This document shows positions 1 through 13,300 of a DNA stretch of 64,000 bases, piece by piece. The stretch comes from Ooceraea biroi. Taxonomy: Eukaryota > Arthropoda > Insecta > Hymenoptera > Formicidae. Each line of letters begins with the position of its first letter. The stretch's first letter is position 1. A program made the position numbers and the translations under genes. The stretch is taken from positions 13,578,001 through 13,642,000 of the forward strand of contig NC_039510.1 of NCBI RefSeq assembly GCF_003672135.1. Reading direction: 5' to 3'. A model generated the notes under the pieces. That model was not told the DNA's origin. It did not search any database and worked only from the letters and a program-made list of their open reading frames with translations.

Positions 1-2863
1 AAACATGAAATTATTTTTCTTCAACTTTCGTAAAATGCACAGATTAATGATACAAGATTAGGCATCTGAGAGCTCTTTATAAACTATGTTATAGCTTAGT
101 ATTAAGCTTTTTATTACTTAGTATTAAGCTTCTGTGATGTGCTCTCTTTAATAAGTGGTTCTATAAAACAGAAATTACTTGCCGAGCAGGAAACGCTGTA
201 CAAAACCAGCGTCCAAAAAGAACACTAGACCAGTTGTTGCATTGGTTGTAACGACGTTTGCAACGTTGAAAAACTAGATAACAGGCATTTCTTTTTAGGC
301 TTCAATAAGGATAATTGAACGCTATCTACACATCGCATCCTGCAGCACAATTTATGTGCCACGCATCCAAGGTCTGCACTTCTTTCTTTTCTCTTGCAAC
401 GCCGGCATAAAATTGCTGCATTTAATGTGCGAGAGGTGTAAAGGAGCGCAGTACTAAAAGGGGCAGACGTTCACTTCGGCGAAGTCGCGTGCACCTTAAA
501 CGGACTCCGTTATTATATCATCAAAGCCTTGAACGGAGCGAACCTCTATCGAAGCCTGCGTCAAAATTTCCACTGGGACGAACCGTCGTACCGTTCCCGA
601 ACCTACTTGCGATCCAATTTTGCTTACAACGTGCAGTTATTCACGTTTCCGCTTGGCTCGGAGACACCGGCTCGGTGACGTCGTTCAACGAACCGCGTAA
701 CTTCGCGTCGCGTAACACCCTTTGACGCGACCGCGAAATTCTGCTTCCTGTCGATGAAGTGCTGAACGCACGGGAACAAGAGTAATCTACTGCTTAAACG
801 GGAAAGGGCCGCTGCATCAAGGCTGCGACCTTTGTCCTGAAAAAGAAACGCCGGATGAGCGATGGATTCGCGCACCCGTATGTGCATCGTTTGCTCTCAA
901 ATAAACGCTCGGTCATTACTTAGATAACTATTTACGTAACGCGAAACGCACGGCGACTCTCTTGTTGCCGAGGCGAGTGAGCCCGCCGGCATGTACGTGA
1001 TGACACGAACGTCCCATGTCAGCTGGCTAAGCTCATTATTTATTACCTCAGAATAATTGCAAAGGCGTCTATCGTTCTTTCTATCTAGCTCTTTATTTTC
1101 CGTGCTCACCTCCACACCTCGTCTCTGCCCCCGTCTCTGCGCGCCATCGAATTGAACTGCGGGCATGACAATGTGACTTATCCTGAAAAGTAAAGTTCAT
1201 ATAAAGCACAAGATCGAGCTTCGGCAATCCCGCGAGCTACGATCAGTCGATTCACGCGCAAGACTTAATTCTCACTCTTTCTCTTTCTTTCTGAATTTCC
1301 TTATAAAATTCCTGATGAAATCGTTTGTGTGCAAAATAATTTACAATTTTGCCTTCGGTGAAGAGCCTGTGCGCATCGATGTACACAGGAAATCATTTAA
1401 TACATGTAATGCTACTCTATCACGTCATGTACAACCGCTGATCGAATGTCGTTATTTCATTTGCTCCTTACGATCGATTTCATTTATACGCTCGCGACTC
1501 GAGCCCCCGTACAATTCCTTTTTAGGTTGCGCCCGGTTCTTGGGCGTGAAATCGAGTGTATGCTCCGCAAAGCGCTCCCTTTCCCCTCCCCCTTGACGTT
1601 TTCGCATGTAAATTAGTAAGTCATTACAAACGATCGTTTCGTTGTCTTGCTTCAGCACTGATGAAATGCGCTGACAATTGCTATGGGAACAAGATTCATT
1701 TTCACATGAGCAAGTTAGACAATTTGTCGTCTCTCTCTCTCTCTCTCTCTCTCTCATCGCAGCTACTTGTGTAACTGCCTTAATTCGGTCTTCAAAATTC
1801 ATAATATAAATTCATTTCTGTCTGATCTAAAAATATCTCTCCGTATGCATTCTTGAACGTGTACATATCCACTTCTGTGGAACATGCACGCCGAATCTCT
1901 CTTATATCTCAGAATATAACGGAGAGAAGCCGGCCGGTTCTCTCTCTTTCCTCCATCCTATCTTCCTCGTTCTCTTTCTTTCGTACACGCATTTTCGTCG
2001 ATCCTCCTGATGTTGGTTTAAAATTAACTCTGCCCCCCCCCCCCCTCTTATTCTCCGATTCTCGCGATACACACCGCACTCCGACGCGTCACCAGTGTGT
2101 GAAAATGAAAAAGATAAACAAAAACTAAGGAGGAGGACATTTATGCTTTTTCCTTCTTCAGCTTGTCTCGTATTGTGCAAAGATACCACGAAAAGTGCCG
2201 TCTGCATTCACGGACCAGCTGAAATTGTATGACGTGTTGAGATCGGATGTATATCATTAGCTCAACATTCTTTAAACATTCACACGAGGATCCGAAATGC
2301 ACCCGAAGCGGATGAAACGTGTGGGAGAGAACTGGCATGCGTTGCGTTCACGTCGGTACGGCAAAGAAACTTCAGACGAAATTAAGAACGGGTTGAAGCG
2401 AACGTTCTCCGCGTGGGCCGCGCTTTTTTTAGCATCCCTTAACCAGTTTTCACATTTTCCAAGCTCTGATCAAGTGAACTGACAACCTTCATCGACTGTT
2501 CATTGACTGTTTGATGATGATAAAAAGAGCATAACGGACAAAGTGCATTTGCAAGCAACTTGGTATTTTTATAATATATTTATTAAAATTGTGGGAATAA
2601 TTGCATGCACATATTAGATGCGTATATCCAGTGGAACGATCAATGTGGCGATTTCCGAGGTCCATCCAATCGCAGCGGGGTGAACCTCCGCTGAGTATCG
2701 TGACACGGTGCACAGGTGGATGGTGGTGGCACGTTGTGAGGGGTAGGAGCCGGAGGAGTGCTCCGGGGGCTCTGGACTAGATCGATAATGCATCTCTTGG
2801 CGGGCGTAGTTCCTCTTAGTCACCGGAGCGCGATCGCTCTCGCGAGGAGACGCTCGGTTCTGC
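1..2863. other. Intergenic or upstream intronic sequence, no supported gene
   Basis: Short open frames occur on both strands but none resembles a known family or is bounded by convincing splice sites. It holds a CT microsatellite (1730-1755), a run of 13 C (2033-2045) and a GC-richer patch at about 2640-2880 that could be the promoter or 5' leader of the PAM2-motif gene that follows. Distal noncoding exons of that gene could lie here unseen. Confidence 0.5.
1730..1755. repeat. (CT)n microsatellite
   Basis: Uninterrupted CT dinucleotide run of about 13 units, in noncoding sequence. Confidence 0.9.
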
Positions 2864-5800
2864 ATGGTCGTTTCAGCAATTCTGAGTAAGAGGAAGGATA
2901 TCGGTTAACGTGTTGATGCAATTGTGTCCATCGCCAGTATTACCGTGTACATAACGCACGTAAAGTGATCCGGAATATGTGCATGCATGTAGCCCGTCAC
3001 GCGACGGGTTGATCGACATCTCGCGCAGGAATAACGCGTTCCCTTTCCGAAACAATTCTGGTGACCGTTCATTAGTTTGTCTCGATATTCGTCGCCTTCT
3101 TCAGAGCACTTTACACAGATATGTATTGCATCATCTCGTTAACGTTAGTGAATGAAAGAACGAGCGAATGCGCGAGTTGACAAGAATTTGGGAGTATTCT
3201 TTGATCATTGTCGGACAAATCGTACTGTGACTGTACCTTATTTTCGTGTTATGAATTTTTGCGACTTATGTAACATTCCGAAAGCGACAGGTCTTTTCGG
3301 AAAAATTGTGAACTAGTAACTACTCAGAATTAGATTAATTTTTACACGACAAGTCAGCATTAAGAACGCAAGGGCGGGTTTTTCTTTGAAAAGAGGAAGA
3401 GACGAATTTGTCGCAGCGTGAAAAAGCGTTGAAATAAACAATTGATATTGTAATATAATGATGATGTCAGATTCTTCATACTTGGCTATTGGTATCTTCG
3501 TAAAATAAAAAGAAAACACGCAAGAGCACCTGTAGAAACCCAAAGACATCAATAAATCATTGATGAAATAATGTACAACGTTACATTTATTCGAATATGA
3601 ATATGTTGTATACCGAATTCACATTATCGCAATAGTACGCTGTCGAAAACGAGTTTTTTTAAATATATAATGATATATCGTTAACGCTATCTCTTTTTTA
3701 ATATTAATGATAATGTCACGTTACGAAAGAAATGATGTAAAACTTTAGCGCAGTATTAATGCTAACTTCTTTACTTATTTCAGAACCTCATCAACATGCA
3801 TTGATCTCTGAAACGGAGAATGTAGTGGACAGCGAGGATTCCGAGGACGAGTGGAATTACTATCGTATCGATCCGAACAAGGAAGAATCCTCAGCGACTA
3901 TCGCGACTGACGAATCTCGCAAAGGTGTTGAGGCGCAAACCGCACAGAATTCTGAGCCTCTTGCAGACAGCTTGGAAGTCCGGTCTTCAGAAGCCGAAGA
4001 CGATATTAAATGCGAACAATCAAAGAAAGAAACCTCCTTGCCTGAGCTTGTCAACATTGATGTAAGTATTTACGCTATCGTTGCGTCATCTTCGTCGCCC
4101 CCGCTTGGGTATAGAGGAATTGATCGTTCAGCATTTTAAATAACATTTTGAATAACATCATCGGATTTTCAGATAAGCGACGCAGGAAAACCGTGCGACC
4201 TGGAGGCAAATCGCGCTTACGCGAACGAAGCAAGAACACTGGAGCAAGAGGCTGACAACGAAGATATGGATTTCCAGCTGAATCCGGAAGCGGCTGAATT
4301 CGTGCCGTTGTCGCCACCGCTGCGTGGCAATCGAAACCATTTGCAGGATTATCGCATCAGCGGCTCTCCTTTAAGACAGACGCCGGCGATGGATGATATT
4401 CCAGTACCAACTCAGAGCGAATTCGAGGAAGAGGTGTCGCAACGACCTAGAGAGGTGGATGAGAAAGATTTTTCGAGTGAAGAACACCCAGCGGATCATG
4501 AAAACAGTCTGAATAACATGGATGTATCGGAAATCTCGTCGACCAAGGCCGAAATGGGCGACGAATCCATGGCGCGAATCATGTCCAGCACACAATGGCA
4601 GACAAATCTTTCCTCTCAGTGGAGCGAGAAAGCACGCGACGATGCGGGATCCGAGTGCGAGGAGTATGCCACAAGGGGCAATCCCATGACGATGTCGTAC
4701 ACTCCTGGCGACTTTGAAGCGGCATTCAAGACCGGCGTTGATCTGAACGCCGTCCACGACTTGAGTTCGGACAGCGCCGAACTTGCGAACACACCATCTC
4801 GTTCGCCCGAACCGTTCGCGTGCGATGAACGTGCACACACACCTCTCTCAGACAAGGATTCGATCGAGCATTTGCGCGCGGCATCGACGCCGCAGTCCGC
4901 GAATGAGAAAGTGCCGAATGCTGAAAACGAGGAGAAAATGAACATGGAAACTACTCCTATGGAACATTTTGATGTTTTTTCTGTGAATCAGATGGATGCT
5001 TTAAATGAATTCTTGTCCGCCAATGATACATCAGCTAAATTCAGCTTGGATGAATGCAAATCCGCGAATTCCACGTTGCTGATGAACCCTGCCTCGTCAG
5101 AATTGAATGAATTGATTAATCCGTTTGATATTAAATCGCCATCAGAAAACATTCAATTCAAAGCGCACGACGAGCAATCGTTGAAGTCTGATGAAGCCGC
5201 ACTCAGTCGTACGGAATCTTCGCTTCCCGAGGAGCTCGTTACGCAGGCCGGAGGAAATGCAAAATTCATGAAAGACACTTACGAGGAGCAAGAGAAACTA
5301 GTAGAAATCGGAGCTGATAAAAACGCCGATCCATTCTTGATTCAGGATACGTTAGAACCTTGCACCTTGCAGACAGAAAAAGAATCAAAAACGCTGCACC
5401 CAGAAATTTTCTCGAATACAACGAATAATACGATCACTACGCAAAACGATTTTATCTCAGGTCTGTCTTCAAACACAAATATAGAAGAACCTACAAAATT
5501 ATTGTTTTTCTCAGAAAGTCCAGAAAATAACGTTGTCAGCGCGGATACGACAATTGGAGATGCTCAACCGCTATTTACCGGTTTGAATTCCTACGTAGAA
5601 AACAAAGCGTTGCTGCTTGACAAGGATCCTGATCCCAATGTCGATCGTTCCGAAAACTTGTTTGTGTGCGACAGTGTAGAATCCCTTACAAAGAGTGAAG
5701 AAAAACAGAAAGACAGTAAGGTTACTGACATTGAGACTTTTGACGTCAAGCAGGATAGTATAGATCTGCTGTTACGTCCGTCAATTGTCGAACAAGAGCA

Positions 5801-7202
5801 ACGTAGAAGTCAGACGCCAGAGAAAGCTCCATTATTGAGCGAACAAATCGGACAGGAACAAAGAACCGAGAAAGAAGGAATGGAAGTTACGTCTACGGGT
5901 GTCACTGAAACATTCGAGAAAAAAGTTGAATCCGAAGATATTTCTCCGAGCAAGGAAGCAACATTACCGAAAGATGTCGGAGTAGCGGACAAGTCGAAAG
6001 AAATAGTCGCCAAACTAGGTGCATTAACGGTAGGTGCAGCAGCGGGAACTGCTACCTCCGTCACGAGTGTTGCCAAGTCGAAAACAACAACGACAACTGC
6101 TACAAAACGTTCAACAAAACCCACGGCGGCGACGACAAAAGCAACGGTGTCAACAAAGCCGGCGACGAAGTCAACTACGCCAACTTCGCCTTCCAAGACA
6201 TTTGGTGCAACCGCACGAACAACAGTCACATCGACGCAGTCAACCACCGCGAGGAAACCCGCTGCAAGTTCTGCGGCTCGTCCTAAACAACTGGACGGAT
6301 CAGCTAAGCCGGCTGTCTCGAGTGTCGGCGGTAAAGCCACCGTTACGAAAACGAGTGCGACTTCTTCTAAAACCACGACAGCAACAACGGCAACAAGGAC
6401 CGCTGCTTCTCCACGTATTGGTACAACGAAGCCAAGACTCACTGCCACCGCGTCACCGAGGCTGAATACCGGAACATCAGCCGAGAGGAAACCAACAGCG
6501 AGTGGCGACGCGAAACCTGCCAGTAAGTCCGCTGCTAAACCGACGAGCACTGCAGTAAAGACCAGCAGCGCGAAGACCACGCTAGTCAAATCGTCGTCGA
6601 CGACCACGAGAACATCCACATCCACTTTGACGTCCAAGCCGAGACCTGCGTCCGCCGCTGTCGCAGCTAAACCAACGTCCACAATCGCAACGAAGCAATC
6701 GTCGACCAGTGGAGTGACTAGCACAAGACCCAAAACCGCTCCAGTTACCAGCAGCACGAGGCCACGTGAAAGCACCACTCGAACGGCTACAGCAAAATCA
6801 CCGATGACTGACAAGCAAAGCAAAGAAACTGTCAACAAGCAGATTTCTCGTGCTGGCGCGTTGTCAGCGCCTAAGACCACCACTCGTGTCTCTGGCATCA
6901 CCAGTACAACTACTACCGTGAGACGCACGTCCGCGAAAGCACCCGCCAGTAACGCGTCCGCGACTTCACCAACGAAGAAATCCACTCTGACATCGAAGGT
7001 CGCGTCAAAGGCTCCTGCAGGAACGAAAAAGACGCCTTCGAGCGAGACCAAGGTGTTGCAGAATGGAATTCTCGAGAAGAAAGAAGACAAAATCAAGGCC
7101 GCCGTCATAACAGCGGCGGGTGACAAGCCTGAGGAAGATGTGCCGCGGAAGGATACATCACCGTTGGACGTGCCGACCGATAATCAGTTGATCACCGACT
7201 GA
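2864..7202 (+). CDS. PAM2-motif protein with long Thr/Ser/Lys/Ala-rich tail, family not recognised
   Basis: Two exons are well supported: 3784-4061 (acceptor after a T-rich tract, donor GTAAGT) and 4173-7202, joined in phase 0. The 3784 exon needs one base from an upstream exon. A candidate is 2864-2885, whose ATG reads seven codons plus one base into a GTAAGA donor; this first exon is a guess. The N-terminal part is acidic (SEDSEDEWNYY). At 4272-4313 lies FQLNPEAAEFVP, a good match to the PAM2 consensus that binds the MLLE domain of poly(A)-binding protein, so a role in mRNA translation or decay is a fair inference. Residues from roughly 600 on (about 6020-7000) are low-complexity and basic, rich in T, S, K, A and P. 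No catalytic domain is visible. The protein has roughly 1,100 residues. I do not recognise the family; orthologues may carry generic mucin-like or microtubule-associated labels because of composition alone. Confidence 0.75.
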
Positions 7203-8991
7203 ATGGATCGGTCGATCGGTAAGCCGCCCGGAGATCTGTTTCGCGATCGACATACGCTGGCCTACACGTAAGGGATTACACATTCATCGCGGGTGAACCG
7301 ACAGCCGGTTTCTCTTCTTATTATTTAATGGACAAAGAATGCGCATTTGCGCGCCGTTAGAGTTAGTGTGCTTAGGGAATACGAATATATTATATGTCGA
7401 ACGGAAAATTTTTACTGTCTTTACGTAAACGCTATATGTTAAATGGAAATATGTTTATCTACCAACAAGAGGCATACAATTAAACATTGCTTTCGACATT
7501 GCCTGCGACATTCGCAAACGCGTAATGTCAAAACAAAAATTTGGAAAACATCTGAGATAAATAAGAGAAGAATAAGGGGAAAGGAGTTAGATTGATGAAG
7601 ATCGCTAGCCTTGTTATGTAAATATTCGGATGCGTTTTCGTGCGTCATTATTTTTTCAATTAATTTGAGATTGCCTGAAAAATATCAGGTGGTGCTCGTG
7701 ATGGCCTGGAAATAGAGTTTTATTGATTCTGACTAATATGGCGGTATGTTAATGTTGAACGGAACCTGATAACAATGCGGGATTTTTTACATTTTTTAAT
7801 TTTATACATATGCATTATAATTGATAATTACTCGCGAATACACATTTATCCGAAGAGCAAAAAAGAAAAGAGAAGAGAAGGTGGAAGCGTATATTTATTC
7901 TTTGTTTGTTCCTATTTTTCAAGTTGAATTCATTGCGAGATATATACTGACTCGTAATCATGATAATATAATAATATCCATCTATGTGTACAGCGCACTT
8001 TTATGGTTTAATGTGATACCTTACAATACTATTAAATAAATTTGAACGATATGAGCAAAAGAAAGAGAAAAACTTTATATGTATATGAATGCAGAAAGAG
8101 AGATAGAAAAGAAGAGCGGAATTTAAAGGTTCATTGAGAGAGAAAATACTATATCCGATTTTCTTGGACCATGCTTCTCAACGCAATTGACGTCGGGAAT
8201 CGCTGCGCGCGCGCTTAATGCTTTTGCTCGATACAGATTTCGAAATTATTTTCTTGCATTCGATTGCTTCTTCGTAGCTTTCGTTGCTGAAGTACGCGTT
8301 CGAACAAACAGCGCTCGATGCCGCGGGAACTCGATCGAAAGCAGTTTCCCTTTTTATCAAGCTTTGATGTCTATTATATGGCACCTTATCCTGTTTTTTT
8401 TTTGTTTTTTTTTTTCCTTTATAATTGTACATTATCTTGTTTTATCGAAGGGACATGTATCAAGTGGTCTTTAAACTCGTAATGAGCGCAAGCGGCTGCT
8501 CACGAGGATAAATCGCGTACGTGATTGTCGGAATGAATGTGTTACTGCGCGCGGAATCTTAAAGGATAGCGAAATCCTTCGCGAAAGGAGGGACTTCTCG
8601 CGATGCCAACTCGTATCACATGCACAATAATTCGGCGATTAACATGCATTATGCGGCTTCGTATCAAAGAAAGCAACAGCTTACAGCGTTTCCATACGCG
8701 TATTACGAATGCGTGATATTCCGAGTTTTGTGTAACATTTGTCACATTTATTTCTTTTCCAGAATTCATACTTGAATAAATGACGTACTACGTTTGAATC
8801 ATATGTTTCATATATTATCCTACCGTCCATGATCATCGATCGTTCGTGTCGCAAGTGAGACGTTCTCCGTTTTGGGAAATGGATTAAGGAACATAGGAAA
8901 CGTTCGTACACTTTGCAATCTCTTTAATAAAACAATGTGTGTGTATGTATGTATGCGTGTTATTATGTGCTGTTTAAATTAAAACCTCGGT
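7203..8991. other. 3' UTR of the PAM2 gene and spacer to the FABP gene
   Basis: AT-rich sequence with no supported coding region. An AATAAA near 8035 could end the plus-strand transcript with an 830-base 3' UTR. T-rich sequence near 8750 and 8931 supplies AATAAA-like or ATTAAA signals on the minus strand for the FABP gene. The moderately GC-rich stretch 8190-8340 has open frames on both strands but no recognisable product. Confidence 0.45.
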
Positions 8992-10189
8992 TCAAACTCT
9001 CTTGTATATACGCTTGGCTTTAATGTCGCTTTTGGTAGAAGATAAGTGCTGAAACGAAAAAAGATCACGTATAAGCGTACACACCATGTCATATTATTTA
9101 TACATGAATCGAAATCGTACTCTTTCTCTCTTACCACGATCATTCCGGTATCTGTAAATTCGTAAATTCGGATCGACTTGTCTGTGCCCATTGTAGTTTC
9201 TGTTCTAAAGTTGTCGCCTTCCTTCGTGGTGACACTCTGCAACAAGTAAAGTATACATTTGTAAAAATAAATGCTATTATAAACGCTGACAGAATATGCA
9301 AAAGTTAAACGTGATAGAACGCAAAATGAACCTATCATCTTCACATGGTTCACTTTCGGTTGAAGACTGTTCTCAATGAGCTTCGTACGCTTCAACAATC
9401 GCCGGTTATTCGAGTATTCCTCTTTGCGACTTGGTACCAGTCGATAAAACATTTGCAAGATGAGGCGTGAATCAAAATTACGTCGATACGTGAACGTGTA
9501 TAAAAATTACGTTCAATAATTTTCCATTTGGAAGGTGGTTCCTTCAATTTTCTCGCCGAGTTAGACGCGAAACTTTACTGCTGCACGGACGAACTATCAA
9601 CAACAGCTCTTAATAGGAAACATAAAAGAGAACCACAAAAGATCGCTTAACCGAGAAGTACGGCACTATAGTAACGAGTTGTAGCTAAAGATCGTTTTCA
9701 AAACTAATTTCCAGTAGTAATCCTAGGCGAATCTCCGTATTCGGTGTCTAAAACTGATGAACCGTCCGATCCTAAGCTTCTCTAATCTTAATTTTAGCCC
9801 ATATTACACTCATTCAGTTACTTGGTCCGTGCAAGCGTATCCAGCCGATCAGCGTACCAGCGATTACTGGTACCGGATGCAATACTAATCTTCGCTCGCT
9901 GACGATGTAATCGTGCGCAGTTAACAATCTTCAAGGTACCCACCTTCAAAGTAACACCTTGGGACGGGAGCAGCTCATCGTAGGTCTCTCCGAGCTTGAA
10001 GGTGGCAGTGTTGGCGGACTTGCCCTGGTTGGTGACCGTGATGGACCACTGATCGCCGTTCTGCTGGATCTCGACGAGCGGCGTCGAACGCAGGAACATT
10101 TCGGTGACCTCGGCCCTACCGAAGCTCTTGATGTATTCCTCGAAGTTTTCGGCCGACGCGTACTGATACTTGCCGACGATCTGCACCAT
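8992..10189 (-). CDS. Fatty-acid-binding protein (intracellular lipid-binding, FABP/CRABP family)
   Basis: Three exons on the minus strand: 10189-9944, 9236-9135 and 9048-8992, both junctions in phase 0, giving 134 aa, the usual FABP length. The start MVQIVGKYQYASAENFEEYI, the central FKLGETYDE and the C-terminal KAKRIYKRV are hallmarks of the ten-stranded beta-barrel family; the terminal Arg-x-Tyr motif contributes to binding the fatty-acid carboxylate. The protein carries fatty acids or retinoids in the cytosol. Many FABP genes have an intron after about codon 24; here that stretch is continuous with the second coding block, so exon 1 is long (82 codons). The ATG is supported by a TATA box about 95 bases upstream and by the conserved N-terminus. 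The ligand cannot be told from sequence alone. Confidence 0.93.
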
Positions 10190-10280
10190 GATGACCGTAA
10201 AATTAATAGGATTGTCGCGCACGCAAGTCGGAACGAATCCACCGCCGAAGCAAGACGCGCGACACGCTGCAGCGATCCAG

Positions 10281-10288
10281 CTTTTATA
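10281..10288 (-). promoter_or_regulatory. TATA box of the FABP gene
   Basis: TATAAAAG on the minus strand, 92 to 99 bases upstream of the ATG. A start site 25-30 bases downstream would leave a short 5' UTR of about 65 bases with no further splicing needed. Focused TATA promoters are typical of strongly expressed, regulated genes. Confidence 0.75.
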
Positions 10289-10359
10289 ATCGGCGTCGGG
10301 GAGGAGGGAGGATAGGATTTCGCCAAGGGGTTCTCGCCGGCCGGCCGCAGGAGTGGATA

Positions 10360-10377
10360 GAGAGAGAGAGAGAGAGA
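10360..10377. repeat. (GA)n microsatellite upstream of the FABP promoter
   Basis: Nine GA units about 70 bases beyond the TATA box. GA runs in insect promoters can bind GAGA-type factors, but this could be a simple repeat. Confidence 0.7.
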
Positions 10378-10379
10378 CT

Positions 10380-13300
10380 GCGAGAAGGAGAGAGAGATCA
10401 ATCGGCCAATCTAACGATGATCCCAGACAAAAAAAGCATGCGACAGATTACTGTCGGCGGGTGGATAGGGGCCGGCCGTCCGTTTGCTGTGCTTTATCGT
10501 TGTTCTACCACTGTGTCCCTTTATGCGTGGCGGTTCGCGCCAACGAAGGGCGGAAGACAGATGTATTTATTTGCGGGCGTTTGTACGCTCGCGACTTGCA
10601 TCCTGCACCGGTCCATAACGAGCGCAGAATTTAATATCCTTCTTAGAGCAGGAGGGCATTCTTGCAACATGAAAGTATGCCGTTCCTCAACATAGCATTC
10701 TTATAATTCTTATAATTGGCAATCAAATTGTTCTGTTTTCATGATTGGATATTCCTTAAACCTATCCACATCTCATTAAGAAAGATATGATTTCAATAAC
10801 TAACGTTGCTATAAATGGAAGCACTAATTTTAATAGCAACGACGAAAACACTGATTAAGTGAACTAATTAAGCAATAATTAGATTAAACACACAAATAAT
10901 ATGTCACTATGTAGCTAATTTTATCCGCCACTCCTATATTATCAATAATTCTCTGAATCTTATCTATATGATGAACAGATTTTTAGCGAAAACAAAATTT
11001 ACGTTGCTTATCGCGACAGGGCAAAGTTAAGCGAACAAATTGATCAAGAGTGATAGGTGGCGAACAGCGCTGATCTTATTTGTTGCCTATAATTTAAATA
11101 ATACTTGAGACAGAATGTCGATCGCGTTGGCATAAGCGACATGTAAAAATACATGCTGGAACGTTAAGCTGCTGCTAATCAGATCTGTCACCTGTTCATC
11201 AGACAGGCATTTCTTCCTGAAGATATTCGATAACAATATCACATATGCACACGAAATAGATCTTTAAAGACGACTTTATTTTTGCGATGCCATCGCGGAT
11301 GTTCTCATTTAATTTTTAACAACATACAAACTACGCGCGCGCGTGTGTGTACATATATATAAAAATAAAAATTCTAAACATCAATGACTAATCAATCAAC
11401 AATATTTAGGTCTGTTTTTTATTCCTACACTGCTGAACTGGTGGGAATAAATTAGAGTGAGAAAAAATATACTTATCTCACTTTATTGCACCAGTTTAGC
11501 AGGAATAAAAAACAGATCTATTTATATCAAGAGCGTATATTGTCACCAGGAGTGAGCTTTGACAAGATCTCGCTTTCACTCGTGCATACTCGGAAAACGG
11601 GTCGGCTTTTGCAAGAACATTTGACAAAACGTTCTCTCCATCGATTGGACAAACATTAATCTCTATTTGTCAATTGATAAATGATATCCGGCGTACTTCG
11701 CTCACACTGTTGCACTGTACGTGTGTTTGATCCCCGATGCATCGTCTTCTGATACGATAAGAGGATACTGCTCGCCCTCTCCTGCGTGACGAGGAATCAC
11801 TCTACGTGAATTACCCGTCTGCCACGCCTTCTGAAACCATAAGTATAGCTACGAATTGACAGCTAATTGCCGGTGATGGGCTCACATCAAAGACCTGGAC
11901 ATCGCGAGACCCGCCACGCCGTCCCAGGTCACGTGACGTCCCGCCGTCTCACGCGGGATGAATGAGCTTATTCCCATTAAGAACGGGCAATTCTTTACGT
12001 TGCAGGACGCTCAATTGAATTTATTGTACCTACGTGCTTTCTCTCGCTAGCCGCTGCATGTACGTACATGCACGAGCAACGATCTGCACGATCGATAGTT
12101 GACGATACCTCATAATCGCACGGTGACGCACGCACAAGTGCGATGTGCCGCCCCTCAGCGCTATAAAAACCACAGAATAAACCACGGTTATGAATAATTT
12201 GTGGATTCTTCAATACAGAATCTAATTAGGATTCGTATCGAGTATTCGCTAAATTAAAATTAAAAAAAAAGAAAGATTAACAGAAGATAACGGTGTGCAA
12301 TCATCCTTTCCAAAGAATGATGCAGGAAGTGATAAGAGTCTCGCCTCTCATCCGCGAGATATCTTATAATAGATAATACTTCGTCGAAATCTGTCCAGTT
12401 ACATAATGCGCGCGATGTAAGATTATTTCAAATTGATAAATGTGAATTAAACGCGGTGTCGATCTAATTTTTCGCAGCAAAGTTCCGAGGAGAGGAGAGA
12501 AGATAACAGCAGAATATCATTTTATGTAATAACAGTTTTATTCCGATGTGCAAAAGATCGATATTACTTTGGTATTTTATGGACTGTCGGACTGTCGTCT
12601 GCGTAATCGTTGAAATCCGCTTTAGTAACGGTTCTAAATTAAGCTCTCAGTAAAATTATGTGATTCATCTGGCACGTTTAAAACTCTGTGGACGTTGTGT
12701 AAGAAGTATAATGAGACATGTACAAGATGTTTTACGACATACGACGAAGTAAAAATATGTTTCATAACGCGCAGAACATAAGAAAGATTTTGTTATAAAT
12801 ACAAGTCGCCGCGCCTCTTATGGAAGTTTCATGTGTCAAGTTTTAACTAGATCTACGGTGTTGCGTACAATATACATACATATGCAGATTGCCGCAGCTG
12901 AAATTTTAGCAATAAACGCTTTGAATAACTTAGGACTAACTAATCAATATCTAACTAAACTGTTACAACGGATATAGTTGTAATATCGAAAAAGTTATAT
13001 TTGCAAATGTAATTTTCGCTGTTGCAATAAAACGACAGTTCTCTTATTTCAATCAGTCTATTTTTGTGGCATGTCACATTTATATGTGAAATTATTAACA
13101 TATTATTAAAATATTTAAGAGATCTAGTTACACGAAGTCTTACAAATTTGTTATAAATAATTTTTTTTAATTTTAATATTATAATTCTCACCAAAGAAAA
13201 ATTACCTGTTACTGTATATATTTAACTCTATCGTTGATAATTAAAGTCAGAGATTTTTAAATATCTCATATTTCTCTTCAAATTGTTTCAAATTCAAAAA

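Noticed and set aside
5810..7126. 438-codon open frame on the minus strand opposite the PAM2 protein
   Set aside because: It is the shadow of the Thr/Ser/Ala-rich tail (strings of Val, Ala, Asp and Leu); no start context, splice signals or domain.
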